The notes under the pieces were generated by a model that worked only from the letters and a program-made list of their open reading frames with translations, had not been told where the DNA came from and ran no database searches. This document shows, one piece after another, positions 31,322 to 40,346 of a stretch of DNA of 64,000 nt. Each line of letters opens with the position of its first letter. The first letter of the stretch is position 1. Source of the stretch: an uncultured Faecalicoccus sp. (GTDB lineage Bacteria > Bacillota_I > Bacilli_A > Erysipelotrichales > Erysipelotrichaceae); contig CABVDD010000001.1 of assembly GCA_902497095.1 (NCBI GenBank), positions 1 to 64,000 of the forward strand, in the 5' to 3' direction. The position numbers were made by a program, and so were the translations under genes.

Positions 31322-33697
31322 ATGAATGTATTAGATAAATTACAGAAAGAATGGTTATTTTTTGATGGTGCTTTGGGAACCATGTTACAGGCCAAAGGTT
31401 TGCAGGGAGGCGAACTGCCAGAAAGTTGGAATCTAAAACATCCAGAGCATTTACTATCGATTCATCAGGCGTATCTACAGGCTGGATGTCATGTTATTAA
31501 TGCGAATACTTTTGGAGCCAATCGTTTAAAATTTGAAAATGTTAAAGAAATCGTCCAAAGTGGCATCAAGTTAGCTAAGAAAGCAGTCCTGCTTTCAAAA
31601 CGAAGTGATGCTTATGTGGCATTAGATATCGGTCCAACAGGAAAGCTGTTAGAACCCATGGGTGATCTTCCATTTGAAGAAGCGGTTTCTATTTTTAAAG
31701 AAGTGGTAGAAGCTGGTGTGGATGCCGGAGCCGATCTTGTCTTGATAGAGACAATGTCGGATAGTTATGAAGCCAAAGCAGCGATTTTAGCAGCTAAGGA
31801 AAGTTGTGATCTTCCTGTGTTTGTGACCATGATCTTTGATGAAAAACAACGACTGTTGACAGGAGGAACAGTAGAATCAACAGTTCCGATGTTAGAAGGG
31901 TTGCATGTGGATGCCTTGGGAATCAACTGTGGATTAGGTCCTCAACAAATGATTCCGATCGTAAAGAGATTGCGCGAAATTTCTTCTTTGCCAATCCTGG
32001 TCAATCCTAATGCCGGGCTTCCTAAACAAGTTGATGGAAAAACAGTCTTTGATTTAAGTGCGGATGATTTTGCCGGTTTTATGAAAGAAATAGCTGGTTT
32101 AGGTGTACAAGGGCTGGGAGGCTGCTGCGGGACAACACCGGAATATATAGAAAAAATGATTCAGGAAGTTAAAGATCTTCCTTTTGTTCCTAATACGAAA
32201 AAACATCAAAGCTGGGTTACTTCATACTCTATGGCCGTTGAGATCGGACCTAAGCCACTGATTATTGGAGAGCGAATCAATCCAACTGGGAAAAAGCGTT
32301 TTAAACAAGCTTTGCGTGATCGAGACATAGATTATATTCTTGCCCAGGCTTTAGAACAAGAAGATGCCGGCGCTCATATTTTAGATGTTAATGTGGGTCT
32401 GCCGGAAATTGATGAACCATCGATGATGGAAGAAGTAATTCAGCGCTTACAAAGCGTTACGCCTCTTCCATTACAGATTGATACGAGTAATATCGAAGCT
32501 TTAGAAAGAGCCATGCGTATTTATAATGGAAAGCCAATGGTCAATTCTGTTAATGGGAAGTTGGAAAATATGGAAGCTGTCTTTCCATTGATTCAAAAAT
32601 ACGGAGCTGTGATCGTCGGGTTATGCTTGGATGAAGAAGGTATTGCCGATGATGCGGATGCTCGTTTTGCGGTTGCCCAAAAAATTTATGATAAGGCAAA
32701 AGAGTATGGAATCGATCCTAAAGATATCGTCATTGATGGTCTGGCTATGACAATTTCATCGCAGCCAAAGGGAGCTATCGTTACTTTGGATACATTAAAG
32801 AAGGTAAAAGAAAAACTGGGCGGTCATACGATCTTAGGGGTATCTAATATTTCATTTGGATTGCCACAGCGAGAGATCATCAATGCAGGCTTCTTTACGA
32901 TGGCTATGATGAATGGTCTATCTTGTGCTATCATCAATCCGAATAATGAAGCGATGATGAAATCGTATCGTTCTTATTTGGCTTTGATGGATCTTGATCC
33001 GCAATGTCAGGAATATATTGAAGCATATTCTCATCAGGCAGTTGTCGAGATGTCTTCGCAAAATACGATGAGTTTATTTCATGCGATCTATAAAGGGTTA
33101 AAAGAAGAGGCGCGTCAGGCGACAAACCAGCTTTTGAAAGAACAAAAACCATTGGATATCATTGATGCTCATTTAATTCCGGCCTTGGATGTTGTAGGAC
33201 AAGGTTTTGAAAAGGGAACGATTTTCTTGCCGCAGTTATTGATGAGTGCAGAAGCGGCTAAAGTCAGCTTTGAAGTATTAAAAGAGCAGATGCCTCAAGA
33301 TTCTTCGCAGATAAAAGGAAGAATTATTCTGGCAACGGTCAAAGGCGATATTCATGATATTGGCAAGAATATCGTTAAAGTCATGTTGGAAAATTATGGC
33401 TATGAAATTTTAGATCTGGGAAAAGATGTAGATCCCCAGCTTATTGTCGATACAGCCATTCAGGAAAATATCAAACTGGTAGGACTCAGTGCTTTAATGA
33501 CAACGACGGTTGGCAGTATGGAAAAGACCATCCGTTTGCTTCATGAACAAAAACCAGATACGAAAGTAGCTGTTGGCGGAGCTGTTTTGACACAGGAATA
33601 TGCAGATGCGATCCAGGCCGATCAATATTGTAAAGATGCGATGGCAACGGTACGTTATGCCGATCATATATTTTTGGATAAGGAGGATGACGAATGA
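31322..33697 (+). CDS. metH: Cobalamin-dependent methionine synthase (split type)
   Basis: A 791-residue enzyme that moves the methyl group of methyl-THF to homocysteine via B12. Domains are homocysteine methyltransferase (about 1-285; zinc ligands Cys203 in GINCG and Cys268/Cys269 in GGCCGT), pterin-binding TIM barrel (about 310-570; IIGERINPTGKK), cobalamin cap (about 590-670), and the B12 Rossmann domain (about 672-785) with the lower axial ligand His678 in DIHDIGKN. The usual fourth domain (activation, about 330 residues) is missing and supplied by the preceding gene. Length matches other Firmicute split MetH proteins. It overlaps ygiQ by 4 bases. Homocysteine comes from metA/metY at 1.6-3.8 kb. 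Confidence 0.95.
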   Translation: MNVLDKLQKEWLFFDGALGTMLQAKGLQGGELPESWNLKHPEHLLSIHQAYLQAGCHVINANTFGANRLKFENVKEIVQSGIKLAKKAVLLSKRSDAYVALDIGPTGKLLEPMGDLPFEEAVSIFKEVVEAGVDAGADLVLIETMSDSYEAKAAILAAKESCDLPVFVTMIFDEKQRLLTGGTVESTVPMLEGLHVDALGINCGLGPQQMIPIVKRLREISSLPILVNPNAGLPKQVDGKTVFDLSADDFAGFMKEIAGLGVQGLGGCCGTTPEYIEKMIQEVKDLPFVPNTKKHQSWVTSYSMAVEIGPKPLIIGERINPTGKKRFKQALRDRDIDYILAQALEQEDAGAHILDVNVGLPEIDEPSMMEEVIQRLQSVTPLPLQIDTSNIEALERAMRIYNGKPMVNSVNGKLENMEAVFPLIQKYGAVIVGLCLDEEGIADDADARFAVAQKIYDKAKEYGIDPKDIVIDGLAMTISSQPKGAIVTLDTLKKVKEKLGGHTILGVSNISFGLPQREIINAGFFTMAMMNGLSCAIINPNNEAMMKSYRSYLALMDLDPQCQEYIEAYSHQAVVEMSSQNTMSLFHAIYKGLKEEARQATNQLLKEQKPLDIIDAHLIPALDVVGQGFEKGTIFLPQLLMSAEAAKVSFEVLKEQMPQDSSQIKGRIILATVKGDIHDIGKNIVKVMLENYGYEILDLGKDVDPQLIVDTAIQENIKLVGLSALMTTTVGSMEKTIRLLHEQKPDTKVAVGGAVLTQEYADAIQADQYCKDAMATVRYADHIFLDKEDDE

Positions 33698-35529
33698 GTT
33701 TTTTACCAACAACACGGCAAGAAATGTTGGAACAAGGTTTTGAACAAGTAGATTTTGTATATGTATGTGGTGATGCTTATGTAGATCATCCTTCTTTTGG
33801 TTGTGCCATCATTACACGAACCTTACAAGTTTTTGGATATAGTTGTGCCATTTTAGCGCAGCCGGATTGGCATAAAGATGAAGAATTTTTACAATTTGGA
33901 ACACCACGTTTAGGCTTTTTGGTATCAGCGGGCAATATTGATTCCATGGTCAATCACTATTCTGTTAACAAAAGAAGAAGAGATAAAGATGCCTATACAG
34001 ATCAGGGCATCATGGGAAAAAGACCGGATCGAGCAACGATCGTCTATACACAAATCTTAAAACGATTGTTTCCGGATGTGCCGATATTGATTGGCGGCAT
34101 AGAAGCAAGTCTTCGCCGACTGGCTCATTATGATTATTGGGATGATGCCGTTAGACGTTCGATCCTTATGGATTCACAAGCGGACCTTTTGATGTTTGGC
34201 ATGGGAGAAAATACGATCATTGAAGTTGCCGATGCCTTAAACAGTGGATTGAAAGTACAGGATTTGTGCTATATTCGAGGAACTGTCTGGAAAACAAAGT
34301 CCATTGATACGATCGTAGATGATTATATTTTGCTTCCGGATTTTAAAACGGTAAAAACGGATAAAAAAGCATATGCGAAAAGTTTTATGATCCAATATCA
34401 AAATCAGGATGCGATTCAATCCAAAATGTTGATCGAACCTTATGATGGATGGTATGTCGTATGTAATCAGCCACCATTGCCATTGACACAAGAACAGATG
34501 GATTTTACCTATTCTTTGCCTTATGAAAGAACATTTCATCCTAAATATAAATACGTTCCGGCTATTGAGGAAGTGCAGTTTTCAATCACCAGTAATCGAG
34601 GCTGTTTTGGATCGTGTGCTTTTTGTGCCATCACTTCTCATCAAGGACGCGTTATTTCGACAAGAAGTACACAAAGTGTTGTAGAAGAAGCACAAAAGAT
34701 CATAGATATGCCTAATTTCAAAGGATATATTCATGATATTGGAGGTCCGAGTGCGAATTTTTCACGTCCGGCTTGTGATAAACAAAAAGAATATGGTGCT
34801 TGTAAAAACCGACAGTGTTTATGGCCTAAACCATGTCCGAATTTGAAGGTGGATCATTCTCATTATGTAGAAATGTTAGATGCGGTTCGTCAATTGCCAA
34901 AGGTTAAGAAGGTGTTTATTCGATCAGGCATTCGATACGATTATTTGATGTATGATAAAGATGAGACGTTCTTTGATCGTCTTGTCAAATATCATATCAG
35001 TGGCCAACTTAAAGTAGCACCTGAACATGTCAGCGCTAAAGTCTTGGACAAGATGGGAAAACCAAGAAAAGAGTTGTATCTGAAATTTGTAGATAAGTAT
35101 TATGAAAAGAATAAGGAGTTTGGCATGAACCAATATCTAGTGCCTTATTTGATGAGCTCTCATCCTGGCTGTGATTTAAACGATGCCATTGAATTAGCCT
35201 GTTACTTAAAGAAAATACATCATACACCTAAACAGGTACAAGATTTTTATCCAACCCCAGGTACATTAGCTACCTGTATGTATTATACAGGCCTGGATCC
35301 AAGAACGATGAAACCAGTTTATGTTGCGAAGACATACGAAGAAAAACTGGAACAAAGAGCTTTGATGCAGTATAAGTATCCAAAAAATTACGATATCGTA
35401 TATCGGGCTTTAAAAAAAGCGCATAGGGAGGATTTGATTGGTTCAGGGCCTAAGTGTCTGATTCCTTCTAAACGTCCAAAGGGTGCTTATCCGCATAAAA
35501 AGAAAAGGAAACCAGTACGTGAAAGTTAG
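33694..35529 (+). CDS. ygiQ: YgiQ family radical SAM protein (UPF0313)
   Basis: A 611-residue radical SAM protein with the YgiQ N-terminal domain (about 1-285). The cluster motif is Cys304-x3-Cys308-x2-Cys311 (RGCFGSCAFCAI), and there is a C-terminal extension ending in a basic tail. Function of this family is not established. The N-terminal half resembles the B12-binding-like regions of other radical SAM enzymes only loosely. Its ATG overlaps the metH stop and it is read in the methionine/B12 operon. Confidence 0.88.
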   Translation: MSFLPTTRQEMLEQGFEQVDFVYVCGDAYVDHPSFGCAIITRTLQVFGYSCAILAQPDWHKDEEFLQFGTPRLGFLVSAGNIDSMVNHYSVNKRRRDKDAYTDQGIMGKRPDRATIVYTQILKRLFPDVPILIGGIEASLRRLAHYDYWDDAVRRSILMDSQADLLMFGMGENTIIEVADALNSGLKVQDLCYIRGTVWKTKSIDTIVDDYILLPDFKTVKTDKKAYAKSFMIQYQNQDAIQSKMLIEPYDGWYVVCNQPPLPLTQEQMDFTYSLPYERTFHPKYKYVPAIEEVQFSITSNRGCFGSCAFCAITSHQGRVISTRSTQSVVEEAQKIIDMPNFKGYIHDIGGPSANFSRPACDKQKEYGACKNRQCLWPKPCPNLKVDHSHYVEMLDAVRQLPKVKKVFIRSGIRYDYLMYDKDETFFDRLVKYHISGQLKVAPEHVSAKVLDKMGKPRKELYLKFVDKYYEKNKEFGMNQYLVPYLMSSHPGCDLNDAIELACYLKKIHHTPKQVQDFYPTPGTLATCMYYTGLDPRTMKPVYVAKTYEEKLEQRALMQYKYPKNYDIVYRALKKAHREDLIGSGPKCLIPSKRPKGAYPHKKKRKPVRES

Positions 35530-36019
35530 ACAAATGGCGCATATCGCTTTGATGGGCGCTATCTTATATGCAGTATTTCAGGCATTTTCGAATATTTTGT
35601 ATTTAGAAATGATCACATTTACAATTCTATGTTTTGCTCAGGTTTTTGTTCGAAAAGAAGTAGTGCTTTCTTGTGTTTTATTTGCATGTATCCAGATCTT
35701 GTTTAATGGTCTGACTTTATGGAATATCATGTATTTACTGATATTTCCAATGTATGGTTGGATTTTTTCAAAAAGTGCCGATGTATTAAAAGATCATATA
35801 GTTGCGCATGCTTTTTTAGCTGGTTTTTTCTCTTTTTTGACAGGGCAGCTTGTTGATTTACCTTTTTTACTTTTCAGTAAAACTGTGACTCTTCTTTATA
35901 TGCTTATGGGACTTAAAACGTCTTTGATACAAGGATGTTTGACTTTTATCGTCACATTATTTTTGTTTGAGCCGGTTGTAAAGGTGTTGTATAGAATACA
36001 ACACGAAAGAATAGAATAG
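35519..36019 (+). CDS. Candidate ECF transporter S component (possible corrinoid uptake)
   Basis: A 166-residue hydrophobic protein with about six membrane segments and a basic start (VRQMAHIALMGAILYAVFQ). The size and topology are those of substrate-binding S components of ECF transporters, which share an EcfA/EcfT module encoded elsewhere. AAAGGAA with an 8-base gap favours GTG 35519, overlapping ygiQ by 11 bases; ATG 35534 is an alternative. It sits between B12-dependent metH and a DUF4430 gene, whose domain is related to the cobalamin-binding part of transcobalamin. I infer a vitamin B12 role. Other vitamins cannot be excluded from the sequence. Confidence 0.6.
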   Translation: MKVRQMAHIALMGAILYAVFQAFSNILYLEMITFTILCFAQVFVRKEVVLSCVLFACIQILFNGLTLWNIMYLLIFPMYGWIFSKSADVLKDHIVAHAFLAGFFSFLTGQLVDLPFLLFSKTVTLLYMLMGLKTSLIQGCLTFIVTLFLFEPVVKVLYRIQHERIE

Positions 36020-36036
36020 AAATGAGGAATTTGAAT

Positions 36037-36462
36037 ATGAAGAAAAAAATAGTATGGGCATTCATTGCCATAGTTGTGATTTGTGGTGCAGTGTTTGGCT
36101 CACAATTTCTTTTCTCAAAAGGACATGAGGGAGAAAAAGAAATATCAATTCAGGTGATCGATGCCACAAAAGATCCAGAAAAAGAAGTGTTAAAAGAAAC
36201 ATATTATACCGATGCCAAGACGCTAACAGATTTTTTAGAAGAAACAGATGAATTAAATGTAGATATTGAACAAGGTGAGTATGGTTCACTGTTATATGAG
36301 ATTGCAGGATTACAACAAAATATGGATACAGGACCATGGCTGGTGTTTGAATCTGAAAATAATACAGTATGTAAAGAAGCAGGGATGTGCCCAGCTATGG
36401 ATAAAGTAGTCATTGAAGATGGAGATTCTTTTACATTTCAATTAATTTCCAGCTTTGAATAA
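36037..36462 (+). CDS. DUF4430 (transcobalamin-like) surface protein
   Basis: A 141-residue protein with an N-terminal hydrophobic anchor (about 4-24) and one extracellular DUF4430 domain. The TLTDFLEETDELNVDIEQGEYGSLLYEIAG and GPWLVFESENNT segments match the beta-domain seen in intrinsic factor/transcobalamin and in bacterial corrinoid-binding surface proteins. No lipobox is evident, so an uncleaved signal anchor is likely. GAGG eight bases ahead of ATG 36037 defines the start. Adjacent to the S component, it may catch corrinoids outside the membrane and hand them over (inference). Confidence 0.72.
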   Translation: MKKKIVWAFIAIVVICGAVFGSQFLFSKGHEGEKEISIQVIDATKDPEKEVLKETYYTDAKTLTDFLEETDELNVDIEQGEYGSLLYEIAGLQQNMDTGPWLVFESENNTVCKEAGMCPAMDKVVIEDGDSFTFQLISSFE

Positions 36463-36476
36463 AAAGGAGAAAGATC

Positions 36477-38528
36477 ATGTTGAAAAAATTGTTTGGTTCT
36501 ATCGTTTTAGCCTTGTGCGTATGGATGAGTCCTATTCCAATACAGGCACAAGAAAATAGTGGGAATGTTACGATCTATCATACCAATGATATGCATGGAT
36601 ACGTGACAGAAAGTGAGAATGTGATTGGCCTTGCCAAGATTGCAGCCTTAAAAGCAAGTAATGATCATTCTATTTTGGTAGATGCAGGAGATGCGACACA
36701 AGGATTGCCAATTGCTTCTTTAAGTAAAGGCGCCGATATCATTCGTTTGATGAATGTAGCGGGTTATGATGTTATGGTTGCCGGTAATCATGAATTTGAT
36801 TTTGGCATCAATGTTCTAAAACAAAATGTGGCCGCTGCCAATTTTCCGATTTTAGGGGCCAATGTCTATTATAATGAAAGCCCTTTGTTGCAAGATCAAA
36901 CGATTATCGAAAAAGCTGGTTATCGCATTGGTTTCTTTGGAATTTCTACTACACAAACTGCAAGCAGTACCAATCCAGAAGGTATGCAGGGAGTTACATT
37001 TGCGAATGAAATTGAAACCGCTACGGCACAAGTGCAATCTTTAGAAGCACAAGATGTGGATGCGATCATTGCCATTGTGCATTGTGGAAATGGAGATGCT
37101 CCTGTCACATCACAGATGATTGCTCAGGAAGTAGATGGTATTGATGTCATCATTGATGGACATTCTCATACGCAGGAAAATGAAACGATTGGTGATACGT
37201 TGATCGTTCAAACCGGAAGTAATGGTAGTGCCATTGGACAATTAGAACTAACGTTTGATGGTGAAAACCTAATGGTCAAGGAAACTTTAAAAACGGCAGC
37301 TGATCTTGTGGATGTAAAACCGCTTGCAACTGTAGAAAATGAGATTGCATCCATCAATGCCAGTCAGCAGGAATTATTGGTAACACCGGTAGCTGAGTCT
37401 AATACGACTTTACGAGCCGGGTTAGTTGAACAAGTTGCATTGACTCGTGTTGTAGAAACCAACTTAGGAGATTTGGTGGCCGATGCCTTTAGGACCAAAG
37501 GAGAAGAATTTGTCAAAGAAACCATGCCGGTTGTTGCGGTAGAAAATGGAGGCGGCATTCGAGAAAAAATGCCAAATGGAATCATTACGCGCAATGATTT
37601 GATGACGGCTTTTCCATTTTCCAATACCTTATATATGAAGGTAGTCACACCTAATACCCTCTATGCGATGATGGAACAATCCGTTGTGGAAATGGATGGA
37701 CAAGATCCAAAAACCGGACTACTTCTTCAACAAAACAACTCTGGAGGCTTCTTACAAATCAGTGGTTTTAACGTAGTTTTAGATCCGGATTCCGATACAG
37801 TTCAGTCGATTACACTATCTAATGAATCGACTCCACTGGATAGAAATGACACGAGCCGTGAAATTTTGCTTGTGGGTAATAACTATATTATGAGTGGTGG
37901 AAGCGATTATTCTATGTTAGCTTCTTTGCCAAAATATGGCGAAGCCGGTGGTGAACTAGAAACCATTGAAGCTTATATGCAAAATGCGGATTTATCACAA
38001 TATATAAGACCACAAGGAAGAATTCAATATACCGGTGGAAGCTATCAGCCTAAAGACTATGAAGCCACGATTCAAGTATTAAATACAAAGGGGACTCCTT
38101 TTGCCAATCAAAGTGTGGATTTAGTTGTGGATGGTACACAGAAAATGAGTGTTAAGACAGATGAAAACGGTTTTGCCAAGCTTACGGTCAGCGATGGAGC
38201 ACACAATGTTCGTTTACAGGAAAATAACACAGAAATCTATATTGATAACTATGTAGGCTTTGGTTTGATTGAAGATCAATTCAGGGGATCTTTCCCGGTC
38301 CTTACGACAACTAAGGAACTATCCGATCAACAAGATCCAACACAGCCAGAAGAAGATAAACCGCAAGAGGAACAAAAGCCATCCGAAAAACCGGAAAAAG
38401 AGGATTCTAAAACCAATGAGGGTACCGATACTTCTACAGAAATGAATATGACTTTATGGATCGGTATTTTAGCTGTAAGTGCAGTAGTATTGATTATTAT
38501 TGGCATTCTGCTTAAGAAAAAGAAATAA
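36477..38528 (+). CDS. Surface-anchored 5'-nucleotidase / 2',3'-cyclic phosphodiesterase
   Basis: A 683-residue secreted metallophosphoesterase. There is a signal peptide (about 1-24). The metallophos domain has IYHTNDMHGY, VDAGDATQG, GNHEFDFG and DGHSHT motifs supplying the two-metal site. The 5'-nucleotidase C-terminal domain (from about 300; NLGDLVADAFR) binds the nucleoside. An Ig-like carboxypeptidase-regulatory-type repeat follows near 510-600, then a Pro/Glu/Lys linker and a C-terminal membrane anchor (about 656-678) with a basic tail. No LPxTG motif is seen. It would salvage nucleosides and phosphate at the cell surface. Its place at the end of the B12/methionine operon raises the possibility that it also dephosphorylates nucleotide-loop precursors, but that is speculation. 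Confidence 0.88.
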   Translation: MLKKLFGSIVLALCVWMSPIPIQAQENSGNVTIYHTNDMHGYVTESENVIGLAKIAALKASNDHSILVDAGDATQGLPIASLSKGADIIRLMNVAGYDVMVAGNHEFDFGINVLKQNVAAANFPILGANVYYNESPLLQDQTIIEKAGYRIGFFGISTTQTASSTNPEGMQGVTFANEIETATAQVQSLEAQDVDAIIAIVHCGNGDAPVTSQMIAQEVDGIDVIIDGHSHTQENETIGDTLIVQTGSNGSAIGQLELTFDGENLMVKETLKTAADLVDVKPLATVENEIASINASQQELLVTPVAESNTTLRAGLVEQVALTRVVETNLGDLVADAFRTKGEEFVKETMPVVAVENGGGIREKMPNGIITRNDLMTAFPFSNTLYMKVVTPNTLYAMMEQSVVEMDGQDPKTGLLLQQNNSGGFLQISGFNVVLDPDSDTVQSITLSNESTPLDRNDTSREILLVGNNYIMSGGSDYSMLASLPKYGEAGGELETIEAYMQNADLSQYIRPQGRIQYTGGSYQPKDYEATIQVLNTKGTPFANQSVDLVVDGTQKMSVKTDENGFAKLTVSDGAHNVRLQENNTEIYIDNYVGFGLIEDQFRGSFPVLTTTKELSDQQDPTQPEEDKPQEEQKPSEKPEKEDSKTNEGTDTSTEMNMTLWIGILAVSAVVLIIIGILLKKKK

Positions 38529-38536
38529 GATAAGAT

Positions 38537-38617
38537 AAAACGGATAGAATAAATGAAGTGAACCCCAAAGTTTGGACACAAACAAAAGGAGGTTCGCTTC
38601 ATACTGCTATCCGTTTT
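38537..38617. repeat. MITE-like IS3-end element inserted in a terminator hairpin
   Basis: An outer 11-base inverted repeat, AAAACGGATAG (38537-38547) and CTATCCGTTTT (38607-38617), has a T-rich tail and reads as the terminator of the nucleotidase gene. Between the arms lies a second element with 12-base termini: ATGAAGTGAACC (38553-38564) and GGTTCGCTTCAT (38591-38602), one G-T mismatch. Its left end continues as CCAAAGTTTGGACA, which resembles the ends of IS3-family elements. No transposase is left. The inner part is only about 50 bases. No clear target-site duplication is seen. Confidence 0.6.
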
Positions 38618-38635
38618 CTATTTTGGTAGCATCTT

Positions 38636-38670
38636 AACAAAAAAAACAAACGTCAAGTTGGCGTTTGTTT
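38636..38670 (-). terminator. Terminator of tgt
   Basis: AAACAAACG / CGTTTGTTT (38644-38652, 38662-38670) with a long T-run on the reverse strand, 16 bases past the tgt stop. Confidence 0.75.
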
Positions 38671-38685
38671 CAAGAAAGTTTAATT

Positions 38686-39903
38686 TTATCTATGATAATA
38701 ATCTTTTAAAAATTGATCACGATATTCATAGAAATTGCCATCTATTAAAGCTTGTCTGGCTTCTTGTGTTAAGCGTAAGATAAAGCGAAGATTGTGTTGG
38801 GAAGCCAAATTGAAATAAAGATGGCGCTTTTCTTTATCTTGGGATTTTAATAACTCGCGTAACTGACCTTTTGTCCAACCAGCCTGACATACAGGGCAGT
38901 CACAATCTAGATCCAGAGGTTCTGTACTGTCTTTAAATTGCGCATTGGCAAGATTGATATTTCCATATCTTGTATAGATTTTCCCATGACGGGCTTCTCT
39001 TGTAGGTGCTACACAATCAAATGTATCCGCGCCCATTTCAATTCCAATCAAAATATCATCTGGATGAGAAAGTCCTAAAAGATGTCGTGGTTTATTTTCA
39101 GGAAGTTCTTCACAACACCAACGCAAGATATCTCCTAAATTTTCTTTTAAGAAAGCACCGCCCAATCCATAGCCGTCAAAGTCCATTTTCGCAAATTTTT
39201 TAGAAGTAGAGCGACGTAGATCTTCCCAACGTCCACCTTGCAGGACACCGTATAAAGCTTGATAATATCCTAGATCAAATTGATGCTTACGATGTTCCTC
39301 TATGCTGCGTAAAGCCCAGCGCTCTGTTCGAGCTAAAGCTTCAACATTGTAATCGTATGTATCAGCCAGAGATGTCAATTCATCAAAAGCCATATGGATA
39401 TCTGCTCCGATTCGGCATTGAATCTGCATAGATTCTTCTGGGCCGATAAAATCGTCTTGTCCGGTGTTAGGATCTGTAAAGGCTACGCCTTCTTCGCTGA
39501 CTTTGGCAAATCGATGGGCCGGTTCTGTGTTTTTTAAGTCGGTACCTACTTTCATACTTACGATCTTTCCGCTGCCGGAGCCTAAAGACATGACTTGAAA
39601 TCCACCAGAATCTGTTAATGTTGGACCGTTCCATTTTGACCAGGCAGCAAGCCCTCCTTGTTGTGCAATTTCAAAAGAAGCATTACGTAAGTGATAGCCA
39701 TTTGACAACATAGCTTGTGCTTGAATGGCTTTTAAGTCATTCATAGAAACAAAGTTTACAAAACCTCGCGTTCCTACACACATAAAAGCAGGCGTTTTGA
39801 TATCTCCATGAGGGGTATGAATAATACCGGCACGTCCCAGCTTTCCTTCCAGTCTTTTTTCAATCTCAAAAGAAAATGTATTATTGTTTAAATAGTCGGG
39901 CAT
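38686..39903 (-). CDS. tgt: tRNA-guanine transglycosylase family protein (divergent Tgt)
   Basis: A 405-residue TIM-barrel enzyme that exchanges guanine-34 of tRNAs with GUN anticodons for a queuine-pathway base. The catalytic pair can be placed at Asp98 (DSGGFQVMSLG) and Asp296 (FDCVAPTR). Zinc ligands are Cys334, Cys336, Cys339 and a downstream His. Base-pocket motifs differ from the standard bacterial enzyme: FDELTS replaces FDECTPYPA, and GLGGAFLKENLG replaces the GGLAVGE loop. The substrate may therefore not be preQ1; queuine salvage is one option. No queA, queC, queD, queE, queF or queT is nearby. It has its own -10 TATAAT (39936-39941, reverse strand) and is monocistronic. Confidence 0.85.
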   Translation of the reverse strand: MPDYLNNNTFSFEIEKRLEGKLGRAGIIHTPHGDIKTPAFMCVGTRGFVNFVSMNDLKAIQAQAMLSNGYHLRNASFEIAQQGGLAAWSKWNGPTLTDSGGFQVMSLGSGSGKIVSMKVGTDLKNTEPAHRFAKVSEEGVAFTDPNTGQDDFIGPEESMQIQCRIGADIHMAFDELTSLADTYDYNVEALARTERWALRSIEEHRKHQFDLGYYQALYGVLQGGRWEDLRRSTSKKFAKMDFDGYGLGGAFLKENLGDILRWCCEELPENKPRHLLGLSHPDDILIGIEMGADTFDCVAPTREARHGKIYTRYGNINLANAQFKDSTEPLDLDCDCPVCQAGWTKGQLRELLKSQDKEKRHLYFNLASQHNLRFILRLTQEARQALIDGNFYEYRDQFLKDYYHR

Positions 39904-40116
39904 GGAATCTTCCTTTCTGATTTTATAGCTTTCTGATTATAGCATAAAATAATGTGTAAATAAAAAGATCACAGAAGAGATTAAAATGCCTGTCATTTCA
40001 ACTACACTATTTTTATGGAACAATATTAATATTTCTTTGAATTCTACATATCTTTTAAAATAGACAATTATTTTATTACAATGAGTTTATTTCTTGTTTT
40101 AAAGAGCAGAAGGTAT

Positions 40117-40145
40117 TAAAAAGGTAGAGGTGTGATTCCTCTACT
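40117..40145 (-). terminator. Terminator of the small membrane protein gene
   Basis: GTAGAGG / CCTCTAC (40124-40130, 40138-40144), with a T-run on the reverse strand immediately after the stem. Confidence 0.65.
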
Positions 40146-40150
40146 TTGAT

Positions 40151-40285
40151 TTACATAGAACGTATGAACATAATAACGAATAATATTATAAGGATCAGTA
40201 AAACAACGCCAATTAGAAACTTTTGCATTTCTTTTCCTGCTTGTACAGTTCGTTTATCAAAATCATTTTCATTCTTATTTTTCAT
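40151..40285 (-). CDS. Small single-pass membrane protein (44 aa)
   Basis: A 44-residue open frame from ATG 40285 to TAA 40151. It starts with a charged segment (MKNKNENDFDKRTVQAGKE), followed by one long hydrophobic helix (about residues 22-40) and a short basic end. A GTGAGGT ribosome binding site stands 8-9 bases before the start and a terminator directly follows the stop, both of which support a real gene. It lies 61 bases downstream of the cytidylate-kinase-like gene on the same strand, so the two may share a transcript. Function unknown. Confidence 0.6.
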   Translation of the reverse strand: MKNKNENDFDKRTVQAGKEMQKFLIGVVLLILIILFVIMFIRSM

Positions 40286-40346
40286 GATAGTAACCTCACT
40301 AATTATTTATCAATGATTTTTGTTTTACAGGACTTATTTTAAATAT

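Larger units (their letters stand above)
39904..40346. other. Intergenic region with a small ORF and terminator
   Basis: Between tgt and the cytidylate-kinase-like gene lie the tgt promoter (-10 at 39936-39941), AT-rich sequence without recognisable features (about 39965-40110), a reverse-strand terminator (40117-40145) and a 44-residue membrane protein gene (40151-40285). The stretch 40286-40346 shows nothing I can identify beyond the ribosome binding site of the small gene. Confidence 0.5.
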
